Part shown: one piece after another, positions 8,568 to 16,642 of the stretch | How the letters are laid out: each line of letters opens with the position of its first letter | Position numbering within the stretch: position 1 is the stretch's first letter | Assembly (NCBI GenBank): GCA_021295675.1 | Contig: JAGWBY010000023.1 | Coordinates: forward strand, 1 to 27,842 | From: Candidatus Latescibacterota bacterium | GTDB taxonomy: Bacteria; Latescibacterota; UBA2968; UBA8231 | Reading direction: 5' to 3' | DNA: 27,842 nt | Position numbers and translations under genes: made by a program | The notes under the pieces: model-generated | The model's database searches: none | What the model saw: only the letters and a program-made list of their open reading frames with translations | What the model was told of the DNA's origin: nothing

Positions 8568-9920
8568 ATGAAAGTAGCTAAATTCGGCGGCTCGTCCCTC
8601 GCGTCAGCCGAGCAAATAGAAAAAATCTGCGCCATTATCATCGCTGACCCAGCGCGCCGGCTCGTGGTGGTTTCGGCTCCGGGCAAGCGCAACCGGGAAG
8701 ACACCAAAGTAACCGACCTCCTCATCGAGGTGGTCCGCGCCCAGCTAACCAACCAAGACGGCCGCACTGCGTTGGCGCGCGTCATCGACCGCTATGCCGC
8801 TATCATCTCCGACCTCGGCTTGCCGGACACCGCGCTTGTGCCCATTGTCGCCGACTTTGAGCGGCGGCTGGCCATGAGCACCAGCGACGAAGCGCTCTAC
8901 GCAGATGCCATGAAGGCCGGCGGCGAAGACAACTGCGCCCGCCTCGTCGCCGAGTACCTGCGCCACAATGGGGCCGAAGCCCACTATCTCGACCCCGGCG
9001 AGGGCGGCCTCATTCTCTCGGAGGAGCCGGGCAACGCCCGCGTCTTGCAGGCGTCCTACGGCAAGCTGCGCCAGCTCAAAGACCGGCCAGGCATCACCAT
9101 TTTCCCCGGTTTTTTCGGCTATTCGTCCACGGGCCGAATCGTCACCTTCTCGCGCGGCGGTTCGGACATAACCGGCGCGATCCTCGCCGCGGCCGTCGAT
9201 GCGGCTGTGTACGAAAACTTCACGGATGTCGATTCGGTCTTTGTGGCCAATCCCACGCTGGTCGAAAACCCAGTCGCCGTCGCCGAGATTACCTACCGCG
9301 AGATGCGCGAGCTTTCCTACGCGGGGTTTTCCGTGTTTCACGACGAGGCCCTCGAACCGGTGTTTCACGCCGGAATCCCGGTCGTCGTCAAAAACACCAA
9401 TAATCCACAGGCACCTGGCACCCACATTGTTCCCCAGCGCGCAGTCGGCGACCGCCCAGTAGTCGGCATCGCCGCCACCGATGGATTTTGCAGCGTGTAC
9501 ATCAGTAAGTACTTGATGAACCGCGAGGTGGGCTTTGGCCGCCGCTTGTTGGCCATTTTTGAGGACGAGGGGATCTCCTTTGAACACACGCCTTCGGGCA
9601 TTGACAACATGTCGGTGATCGTGCGCGAGTCGTACTTCAACCACGCGGCTGAAGAGCGGGTCCTGCGCCGGATTCGCACCGAGCTAGAAGTAGATGAACT
9701 GTCGGTTGCCCGCGGCCTCGCCTTGGTGATGGTCGTCGGCGAGGGCATGCACCACACTATTGGCTTGGCGGCCCGTGCTTGCCGTGCCTTTTCCCGCGCC
9801 AGCGTCAATATAGAGATGATCAATCAAGGGTCGAGCGAGGTCAGCATGATGTTTGGGATCGCGGCAGCGGACATTCCCGCGGCCGTGCGCTCGCTCTACG
9901 GCGAGTTTTTTGGCGATTGA
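8568..9920 (+). CDS. lysC: Aspartate kinase
   Basis: Phosphorylates L-aspartate with ATP, the first step to lysine, threonine and methionine. It has 450 residues, the size of a monofunctional enzyme of the ThrA/LysC-III type. The kinase domain begins MKVAKFGGSSL (nucleotide-binding KFGGSS at 5-10) and includes FSRGGSDITGA. The last 140 or so residues hold two ACT regulatory domains (GIDNMSVIV, VNIEMINQGSSEVSMMFGI), so feedback inhibition by an amino acid is expected. The ATG has an AAGGA site 7 nt upstream. It converges on the AlbA_2 gene with a 5-nt gap and no terminator. Confidence 0.96.
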   Translation: MKVAKFGGSSLASAEQIEKICAIIIADPARRLVVVSAPGKRNREDTKVTDLLIEVVRAQLTNQDGRTALARVIDRYAAIISDLGLPDTALVPIVADFERRLAMSTSDEALYADAMKAGGEDNCARLVAEYLRHNGAEAHYLDPGEGGLILSEEPGNARVLQASYGKLRQLKDRPGITIFPGFFGYSSTGRIVTFSRGGSDITGAILAAAVDAAVYENFTDVDSVFVANPTLVENPVAVAEITYREMRELSYAGFSVFHDEALEPVFHAGIPVVVKNTNNPQAPGTHIVPQRAVGDRPVVGIAATDGFCSVYISKYLMNREVGFGRRLLAIFEDEGISFEHTPSGIDNMSVIVRESYFNHAAEERVLRRIRTELEVDELSVARGLALVMVVGEGMHHTIGLAARACRAFSRASVNIEMINQGSSEVSMMFGIAAADIPAAVRSLYGEFFGD

Positions 9921-9925
9921 TTGGG

Positions 9926-11121
9926 CTACGCCGCCCAAATCACCAACTGCAACTCGCTGTCGTCAATTAGGCTGTACTCGGGGAGACGGCCCGCAAGCTG
10001 CTGGCACTCCTCTCGTATAATTGGCACCCCATCGCCGCGCCGGTCCATCAAGTGCGTCCGTCCAAGACCGGCCGGAGCGGAACAACGCGCCAACAAAGAC
10101 ACGATAAGTTCATTGCGATTGGATTGCCGCAGATGCAGACTGTCCGGCGAGAGCGTATTCGCCAAGGCACCGGGAACGTATAGCTCAAGACGGTCTCCGA
10201 ACATGTGCAGACGTACCCGCGAACCCCCCATCGAATAGTCCCGATGCGCCACGGCGTTGACGAGCGCCTCAAACACGGCCCGCTCGCTGAACTGCGGCAG
10301 ATCGACCCGGGCCGTTACTTTGGTCGCTCGCACCAGCATGTTCCGCCTCACAAAGTGCAACGCTTCCGCAACCTGCTCGTCGAGCGGCCCTTCAATATCG
10401 CGGGCGTCGGTCTGATAGTTGACATCCGTCCGCTCCCCTGCATAGCTGACGGCTTGTATGTCGGCTCCCGCGTGCATAGTAGAACACCGGCGAGTGTGAG
10501 GCGTACGACGTCTTCCTCATCGGCAGCGACGATGCGGAGCTTGTGCAAAGTGTCCTCGGTCAGCTCGGCGTCTTCGCGGAGAAATCGGCGCGTCAGTTCC
10601 TCGTCGAGGTGCTCTGGCAAGGTGCGGGGAACAACTGATTCGTCGAAGCGGATCACGCGGCTCTGGCTGCGTTCTTGAAAGAGCCGCGCCAAAAACTCGG
10701 CAGCCATTTCGCGCTTTGAACTGCCGATCCTACGGAAGTAGCCGCCCGGACTCTTGTGGACGAACAAGCTGCGGGCAACGTCGATGCAGATGACCGGAAC
10801 GGGCGTCCCGGCGGCATCCGGCAATTCCAGCTTGCGGATGTCAACGCTGAGCGCGGGGTTCACCGAGTCATTGCAGATTTCGCGCACCCAACCCTCGACC
10901 GCATCCAAACCCTCTAAAGGGATACCCAAGACTTCACGAGTCGCATCGTCCACTCCCAAGACGAGGGTTCCGCCCCGGCTGTTGGCAAAGGCGGCAAGTT
11001 CATCGGCGAACTCGTTTCGATGTGGACTGGTGACGCGGTCGCCGGACAGCACGACGCGCTTGAGTTCCAACGTCGAGTCCTCACCGAGGCGGATGCGACG
11101 GGCTAGGTCAGCAACAGTCAT
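9926..11121 (-). pseudogene. AlbA_2 (Schlafen-like) / HATPase_c_4 protein, frameshifted
   Basis: The N-terminal half (ATG at 11121) is an AlbA_2 domain: EDSTLELKR, ELAAFANSRGGTLVLGVDD, then GGYFRRIGSSKREM. The C-terminal half is a RecG-C-like HATPase_c_4 region: FEALVNAVAHRDYSMGG, GDRLELYVPG, SNRNELIVSLLA. Proteins of this layout are often called putative transcriptional regulators or ATP-dependent helicases and frequently sit in defence regions. The halves are in different frames. Frame one reads LTLAGVLLCTREP and frame two resumes at DIQAVSYAGERTD, with only two bases (10463-10464) between. Relatives have about seven residues here, so about 19-22 nt appear to be missing. It begins 28 nt after the 905-aa gene on the same strand, but its GC content is high like the host's, unlike the SIR2 pair. 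Confidence 0.8.
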
Positions 11122-11149
11122 CTATTCTGTTCTCTTTTTTATCCTCTTA

Positions 11150-13867
11150 TCATCGTGCCCTACGGGCTGCCGTTTCTAGACGACGATATTCTGGGGTCCG
11201 AGCGAGATTGGGCACGACTCCTCTCACCTGTGCAAGTGCATCTCCCAGATCATAAGGGATTGTAGCGTTTTCCGCTGTCCCGACTGTCAGATGAAGAAGG
11301 CGTAACAGTGCTTTGGCTTTGGCTTCGTCGTTAATCATTGCCAGTTTTGGCGTTCTGTCGCTGTCGCCCGAATACAGATCATAGTCGAGTATTGACCAGC
11401 ACTCAAACGGTAAGAGGAAACGCTCAATGGTATTCACGGCTTCGACGAATTCACCACGAGCGATTGCTGGAAGCCTAGAGAGGCGCTTGCTGACTCCTGG
11501 CGATGCTAGCGAGCGCTCCTGAGGCCAGACCCGTTGTAGGAAAGGTTTGGCGGCTGATTGGAACAGATGCTCCGGTGACAATGGGTCCGACACTTGATCG
11601 CTCTGTTTCGAAAGCTCGCTTATGAAGCGAGTTATCACTCCCGCACATTCTGCACGTACTTCGTCGTCCAGCGACCGTATCATTTGCTGAACGCGGTCTT
11701 GTACGACCGCAGGCTCTCGTCTTTCCCGCAAGGCATGAAGCGACTCAATCACAAGGCTGAACGCAAGCGAACGACGGGTCGCGCGGCCAAGCTGACCATC
11801 CGTAGCTCGATCCACCATATCATTGCCAATAATTTTCAATACGTCCTTGAATTGTGTCCGACGACCAACGGCACGCCAGAGGGCTGCGTCGTCTGCGCGA
11901 AGCGGGCGAATAAGGTGCTCTTTGGTCCATTCTTGGTCAGCGTATAGAAAATATCTTAGTGACTCGATCATCCGATGCTTAGCCATCAATCCCGAACGTC
12001 CTGAAGCATTGATAATGTGATCCCTCATTTTTCTTAAGTCGCTAGGGTCGTCAAATGGCCGAGGATTTTCTTCCAGCTTCGGACAAGAAGCCAAAAACAC
12101 GCCAACGAGCTTTCCCGCAGGTGAGTTTAATGTATCGAGATCGTGAGGTCCGTCAGGACCGGGCTGCATGACAACATTAAGATTAGGCTCTTCGTTTGGT
12201 GGTTGCACTGCATTCGTCGTCTCGACAGCTAACGGCCAAGCACGGAGCCAAACCGCCGACCAATTCGGCACGACGACAACGTATTTTTTCCAACAACTGA
12301 GCCAGTGAGAAATGCCTCCGATGGCTTCGGATAGAGTCTCGCTGGGTAACTTTGCAAGGAGGACAAGCACCCGGCCAGTCTCCGCAGACAAATCGCGTGC
12401 ATGGGTTTCTTGCCCTTGATCCTCTGAAGGCAAATGCACCCAACCGAAGTTTTCCCAGACCCTTGGAAAACCCGCTCCGCCATCGGATGAGGCTTCAATA
12501 TCCTCCAAAATCCGTACGCAGTTATCTTTTTCTCTGATCCAGTCAGATGCTCTAACTGCTGGGTCATCATCCCATCCACGGTGCGGGGCTGAAAGGGCCT
12601 GTTCCAGTGCTTTCAACCGATCAATACCTTCAAGAGAATCCAGTGAGCGGTCAGGATTTGGCGGAACAATCTGCCCCTTCGGTGATTCCAAGAATCCCTC
12701 ATCGATTCGGTTCATTTCGGCTAAATCAGGAAACCGGCCAATGTTCGATTCGAGCCAAATTTTATCGCGTGGCGGAAGCGTAGCCTCGACGACCTCAATG
12801 CGTTTCAGCTCTCGGACAACCCAGTAGAGGCGGGCTTTCTCTATTCGGTCCGCTTCTGCATTCTTAGGCCATTTATTGCGAGGAGGAGCCTTGCGTATTC
12901 TTCTAGTAATCGCCTTTTGTGTGGCATCGTCTAATTCGGAGAAGCGCCGGGCTCGCAGTTCGGTAATTTCTGGATGGTGCTGTACGTCCCAGAAGACCTT
13001 ATAATTCAAATGAAGGATAAAATCACCTACCTCAGCAGTGGGTGTAATCCGAGAATCACACGACATAGCAGCCCAGAGCCGCAAATGGATCGGAGAGTCT
13101 GTCCGTTTCCAGCGACTAATAAAGTCAAGCGCGACGGAGCAATCGATATCGACAAGCCGTGAAACGACTGCGTGAAGGAGCTTTACCGATGGTGCGATTC
13201 CTTGGCTAAACTCATCAGGTTCGTCCATTTCTTCGTCGCGATCAGACTCTGATACGTAATACACGCGATTGAGAAAGAGATATAGTCCTCTCCATCCGAT
13301 GCGCCACGCAATGTCCTGCCCACGTATAATCGCGGCGTCTAGCGCATTAGCCAGAGAAACGAGGAATTCACCCTCAGTTAGTTCTTGCAAGCCCAGAGAA
13401 GCCGGATCGACAATTTCTCCACTTGTCAATCTAGCCTGAAACAGATCGTGAAACGTCTTTGGCCGCTTGGGAAATTTGCGGAATTGGAGTTGCCACTTTC
13501 CGTAGGCTTCAATTGATAGCCTCGGCGCAACGAGATTGACGATAGCCGATACAAGCGCTCCAGATCGCTCCCCGGAGCGCAAGCGATCCTGAACATTATA
13601 TATGCCCAGCCCGTAAAAATCGGGAATTGGAGTATCCCAAAATTCTTCGATCAGACGCCAAGCCGAACGCCAAGGTTCACGGAGGCTTATCCCTTCCGGT
13701 GTGTCTAGCAGATGTAGGATCGCCCGTCGTTTGAGGATATTGTCGGGCCCAAGACTCAATGCCCATTCGATGGTTTCTTTTTTTTCGAGGCGATCTTCGA
13801 GAAATGCAACCGTAGAACGCATCGTCTCTTGGTCTTTTGCATCTAAACTACGCTGGAGCAGTCTCAT
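11150..13867 (-). CDS. Large partner of the SIR2 protein, DUF4020-like (unknown function)
   Basis: The protein has 905 residues from the ATG at 13867, which overlaps the SIR2 stop codon by four bases (ATGA). The frame is open up to 13921, but I prefer the coupled start. No signal peptide, transmembrane segment or Walker motif is visible. It reads as mostly alpha-helical, with many charged segments (a helical-repeat impression, not a fold assignment). The C-terminal part, with LLPFECWSILDYDLYS and LLRLLHLTVGTAENATIPYDL, resembles from memory DUF4020, which is usually fused to a SIR2 domain. It may be the sensor or scaffold of a SIR2 effector. GC is visibly lower than in neighbouring genes, suggesting acquisition by transfer. 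Alternatively, the SIR2 and this ORF were one gene of about 1,310 residues split by a one-base frameshift at the junction. Confidence 0.75.
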   Translation of the reverse strand: MRLLQRSLDAKDQETMRSTVAFLEDRLEKKETIEWALSLGPDNILKRRAILHLLDTPEGISLREPWRSAWRLIEEFWDTPIPDFYGLGIYNVQDRLRSGERSGALVSAIVNLVAPRLSIEAYGKWQLQFRKFPKRPKTFHDLFQARLTSGEIVDPASLGLQELTEGEFLVSLANALDAAIIRGQDIAWRIGWRGLYLFLNRVYYVSESDRDEEMDEPDEFSQGIAPSVKLLHAVVSRLVDIDCSVALDFISRWKRTDSPIHLRLWAAMSCDSRITPTAEVGDFILHLNYKVFWDVQHHPEITELRARRFSELDDATQKAITRRIRKAPPRNKWPKNAEADRIEKARLYWVVRELKRIEVVEATLPPRDKIWLESNIGRFPDLAEMNRIDEGFLESPKGQIVPPNPDRSLDSLEGIDRLKALEQALSAPHRGWDDDPAVRASDWIREKDNCVRILEDIEASSDGGAGFPRVWENFGWVHLPSEDQGQETHARDLSAETGRVLVLLAKLPSETLSEAIGGISHWLSCWKKYVVVVPNWSAVWLRAWPLAVETTNAVQPPNEEPNLNVVMQPGPDGPHDLDTLNSPAGKLVGVFLASCPKLEENPRPFDDPSDLRKMRDHIINASGRSGLMAKHRMIESLRYFLYADQEWTKEHLIRPLRADDAALWRAVGRRTQFKDVLKIIGNDMVDRATDGQLGRATRRSLAFSLVIESLHALRERREPAVVQDRVQQMIRSLDDEVRAECAGVITRFISELSKQSDQVSDPLSPEHLFQSAAKPFLQRVWPQERSLASPGVSKRLSRLPAIARGEFVEAVNTIERFLLPFECWSILDYDLYSGDSDRTPKLAMINDEAKAKALLRLLHLTVGTAENATIPYDLGDALAQVRGVVPNLARTPEYRRLETAARRAR

Positions 13868-15084
13868 CGGCGGCCTTCCCGGCTTTCCTCCGACGACACG
13901 GCCACGATGGCGTCGAGCCATCCCAAATCCGCTTTGTGCTTGGAAATTAGCTTAGACAAGCGGATGCGTTCGTTTGGCTCACTACGGCGAATGAAATGGT
14001 CGAATAAATCACGATGCTCGTCTCTGGCCTCTGTCTTTTTGGTCTTCACAATTTTCTTTAGCTCGCGATCAACGCGGCTTTTATCGCCATTGATCGCAGA
14101 GAATTCGGCCCATTTAGCCAGTGTACACTGAAGCTGGGAGTGGTCACTACCCTGACTTTTGTACTGAATCGGTGTAATTCCGCGAGCCTTCCAGTCTTCC
14201 AATTCTACGGGATTATCTTTGTTCGTTCCGACAAATATGAACCGTTCCTTGAGGTCGCGGAAACGCGTCCCATCAGCAGCAACTGCATTCAGCAGATATC
14301 TCATTGGCGGGTCGTTCGCGCTATAGCCCACGAGAACTAAGTTATACAAGCGTGCAGCGTCGTAAATCAGATCGGGAACGATCCGCCGACGTAAATAGAA
14401 CTCGCCCAGATCCTGATCGGAAATGATCAGATCAGACGTCCTCTTAGGGTTCCGATCCAGAGCACCGTGGATGTGCAAGACGCCATTGAATTCCGGATTC
14501 GATGGTGGCCTAGGCCTAGGTATTCCTCCAAGTGCGTACGTCTGGACCGGCGATCTCATTTTTCTTGCGGCGTCTTCAAAGAGGAGATCGAAATTTGTCG
14601 TGATGATTGCTACCGCTGCACCGCGGTCCGCAAGACGTATCAGATTTCGATGAATTGGAGCCGGTGTAGTCTTGGTACCGATAATCTCTCCTATCGCCCG
14701 CCTAATCAAACTCTCTTTGTTTGTTTCTCCTTCAAGCCTCCGTTCAAGCATGCCCAAGACGACATCGTATTCACCTTTTCGGAAACGCTCAACCTCGGCC
14801 TTTTGATTATCTTCCAAGTCCGATAGATCTGGGTCTTCTTGATTGTCATTCGAAGACGAGATTCTCGAAATAACGGAATGTACCGCCAAATCCAGTGATT
14901 TGTACCTGTACACCTTTACGACGAGGTTTCGAAAGTCGGGCAATCCTGCATCTCTTGAAACGCCGGCCCCAGCAATGAAGAGGACCTCCCCTCGTGCGTG
15001 GGCGCGGAGCAGGCGCTCTGGAATCGGTGCCAAGCCTTGTCCCAATACAATGTCTCTGCTGCTGATGTCTGGTGTTTGAGTCAT
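13864..15084 (-). CDS. SIR2-domain protein, probable NADase effector
   Basis: The protein has 406 residues. The SIR2 NAD-binding fold shows FIAGAGVSRDAGLPDF (GAG at 39-41), TTNFD at 163-167 with the catalytic-type asparagine N165, HIHG at 205-208 with the general-base histidine, and VLVGYSANDP at 252-260. It lacks the zinc-binding cysteines of sirtuin deacetylases, which fits the NAD-hydrolysing SIR2 proteins of phage-defence systems (ThsA, DSR and SIR2-HerA types). The C-terminal 120 residues are charged and helical and may contact the partner encoded by the next, overlapping gene. Its ATG at 15084 lies 43 nt after the nucleotidyltransferase stop, and no good ribosome site is seen. GC is near 50% in the line I counted (14881-14940), below the neighbourhood. 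Confidence 0.88.
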   Translation of the reverse strand: MTQTPDISSRDIVLGQGLAPIPERLLRAHARGEVLFIAGAGVSRDAGLPDFRNLVVKVYRYKSLDLAVHSVISRISSSNDNQEDPDLSDLEDNQKAEVERFRKGEYDVVLGMLERRLEGETNKESLIRRAIGEIIGTKTTPAPIHRNLIRLADRGAAVAIITTNFDLLFEDAARKMRSPVQTYALGGIPRPRPPSNPEFNGVLHIHGALDRNPKRTSDLIISDQDLGEFYLRRRIVPDLIYDAARLYNLVLVGYSANDPPMRYLLNAVAADGTRFRDLKERFIFVGTNKDNPVELEDWKARGITPIQYKSQGSDHSQLQCTLAKWAEFSAINGDKSRVDRELKKIVKTKKTEARDEHRDLFDHFIRRSEPNERIRLSKLISKHKADLGWLDAIVAVSSEESREGRR

Positions 15085-15141
15085 GTCAACGCATTGTCCG
15101 CCCGCTCATCGAGCTTCGTCAACAAGTTCAGGGTCGTTCAT
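15085..15141 (-). pseudogene. Remnant of a HEPN-domain gene start (lost partner of the MNT antitoxin)
   Basis: An ATG at 15141 overlaps the end of the nucleotidyltransferase gene and encodes MNDPELVDEAR before a stop at 15106-15108. In the next frame the text continues as DERADNALT up to the SIR2 start. HEPN proteins that follow MNT nucleotidyltransferases typically begin this way, with a short acidic start, then EARRWLERAD-like residues, in an overlapping ORF. The rest of the roughly 110-130-residue HEPN gene is absent. I infer truncation and frameshift of the toxin when the SIR2 pair arrived. The remnant is only about 20 codons, so chance resemblance is possible. Confidence 0.45.
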
Positions 15142-15454
15142 AAATAACCTTCCCTTCGCGGAGGGCTGAGCGCAATACAGTTCCCACAAGGTGCCCGCGA
15201 CGAGTAACTTCTTCGGGAGTCGCCACCACTATGTCCTTGCAAACCGGCAGATCCCCCAAGACCCGGCGGATCTCGATAGCCGTGTCCCGTTTGTCAGACA
15301 CATTCGTCAGAATTACGAGCAAGTCCACATCACTCCGTTCAGTTGCCGTGCCTCGTGCATGGGACCCGAAAAGGACGATTTGTGCAGGCTGGAAGGCTTC
15401 CACGATGCGGTCCACCATAGTCGATATAAACGTTTTCGAGGCTGCGATATTCAT
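15128..15454 (-). CDS. MNT-type nucleotidyltransferase (minimal nucleotidyltransferase, antitoxin-like)
   Basis: The protein has 108 residues from the ATG at 15454, preceded by an AGGA site. The frame is open further upstream, but that part is antisense-like sequence inside the aminotransferase gene. The Pol-beta-type signature LFGSHARGTATERSDVDLLV contains G30-S31 and the metal-binding D42 and D44. The family is the small nucleotidyltransferases that pair with HEPN toxins; MntA is known to AMPylate its HEPN ribonuclease and silence it. Here the downstream HEPN gene is reduced to a remnant and SIR2 follows instead. Whether it now acts on the SIR2 pair is unknown. Confidence 0.88.
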   Translation of the reverse strand: MNIAASKTFISTMVDRIVEAFQPAQIVLFGSHARGTATERSDVDLLVILTNVSDKRDTAIEIRRVLGDLPVCKDIVVATPEEVTRRGHLVGTVLRSALREGKVIYERP

Positions 15455-15503
15455 TTTTAAGGTTCCTGTTTCGTCGTCTCCATATCCTATGATCCTCGCC
15501 TCC

Positions 15504-16634
15504 CTACACCAACTCCCCCAAAACCGCCAAGAACCGCTCCACATCGTCGCTATTATTATACAAATGCCCCGACACCCGCACCCGTCCGTATTCCCCCCAC
15601 ACCAGCACCCCTCGGTCGGCGAGAGCCTCACACAATCCGTGCGCGTCATCGTCCGCAAAACAGGTATTACCCGAACGCTGCGGCCGCGCACTCGGTGAAA
15701 TAACCTGCCGCCCGAGACGCTCCAGTCCGGCGCTGATTTGTTCGGACAAGTCGCGGTTGTGCTCTGCTATCCGCTCAATCCCCACGTCCAATAGCCGCCC
15801 CAAAGCGTAGTCGAGGTAGAGCACCGCCACCATGGCCGGATTGCCCGGCTCCATTTTATCGGGCATTGGCTTTTCGTCCACGTCCGGTGCGCGTATAGCC
15901 CCTTGCGCCGGCCACACCGCCAAGTTGCGCCAGCCAAAGGCCGTGGAGCGCACTTGCGCCTCGGCCCGCTGGCTCAGATAACACGGCGCGACCCCGTGCG
16001 TCGCCAACAGCCACTTGTAACACGAACTGACGCACAAGTCGGTACACGCCGCCGGTACGGCGACTGAGCCCGCAGCGTGCGTCGCATCAACCGCCAAGAG
16101 CACGTCGCGCCCGGCGAGCTTGGCCGCTAGTTGTTCGATATCGAGATTTTGCCCCGTGTAAAAGCTGACTTGGCTCACGGCCAAGACCCGAGTGCGCTCA
16201 TCAACTGCCGCCAACAGATCTTCCTCCCGCACCAACCAGTCCCAGTGCGGTACCAATCGCAACTCCACTCCTTGCTCGCGCACATTGCGCCAATTGTACG
16301 CCACCGAGGGAAATTCCAAGTTGGTGGTGACCACGTTGTCGCCCGGCTGCCAGTCCAAACCCCGCGCCAACCAAGCCATACCCTCAGCCGCCGACGGCGT
16401 AAAGGCGATCCGCTCGGCCGGAACGTCCCACAACTGTCCCATGCGCTGGCGGCAGCGTTCACCACGGGCGTAGATGGCGCGCCGTCCACGGTCACCACCG
16501 CTTTTGTACTGAGCAAATTCCGCGTACACCGCATCCTGCCCTTTTAGCCAAGGAGCTTCGCCCCCCGTGCAGAGATGAGTCACCGCGTCGAGCCCGACGA
16601 AATCCGTGGGCGGAATGAGGCTTTCACTTTTCAT
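15504..16634 (-). CDS. Class V aminotransferase / cysteine desulfurase-like PLP enzyme
   Basis: PLP-dependent enzyme of aminotransferase class V, 376 residues. The PLP lysine is K207 in SSCYKW, and the PLP-ring aspartate lies in VDATHAAGS (183-190; the family often has DATQ or DGAH). TTNLEFPS and GQNLDIEQLA fit the isopenicillin-N epimerase / selenocysteine lyase branch. There is no conserved active-site cysteine loop that I can identify, so a cysteine desulfurase role is not supported. It follows recG by 8 nt on the same strand, probably in one transcript. The ATG is at 16634. The substrate is unknown. Confidence 0.88.
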   Translation of the reverse strand: MKSESLIPPTDFVGLDAVTHLCTGGEAPWLKGQDAVYAEFAQYKSGGDRGRRAIYARGERCRQRMGQLWDVPAERIAFTPSAAEGMAWLARGLDWQPGDNVVTTNLEFPSVAYNWRNVREQGVELRLVPHWDWLVREEDLLAAVDERTRVLAVSQVSFYTGQNLDIEQLAAKLAGRDVLLAVDATHAAGSVAVPAACTDLCVSSCYKWLLATHGVAPCYLSQRAEAQVRSTAFGWRNLAVWPAQGAIRAPDVDEKPMPDKMEPGNPAMVAVLYLDYALGRLLDVGIERIAEHNRDLSEQISAGLERLGRQVISPSARPQRSGNTCFADDDAHGLCEALADRGVLVWGEYGRVRVSGHLYNNSDDVERFLAVLGELV

Positions 16635-16642
16635 AGTATGTC

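Noticed and set aside
8745..9644. 299-residue open frame antisense to aspartate kinase
   Set aside because: The plus-strand frame has all aspartate kinase motifs. The antisense frame is a GC-rich codon shadow without start signals.
13868..13921. Earlier start of the 905-aa gene, 18 codons upstream
   Set aside because: It would overlap the SIR2 gene by 58 nt. The ATG at 13867 gives the standard ATGA overlap. It is kept only as a possible trace of a fused gene.
15455..15691. N-terminal extension of the nucleotidyltransferase frame into the aminotransferase gene
   Set aside because: The extension is tryptophan- and cysteine-rich shadow of the aminotransferase 3' end. The ATG at 15454 has an AGGA site and begins the normal domain.
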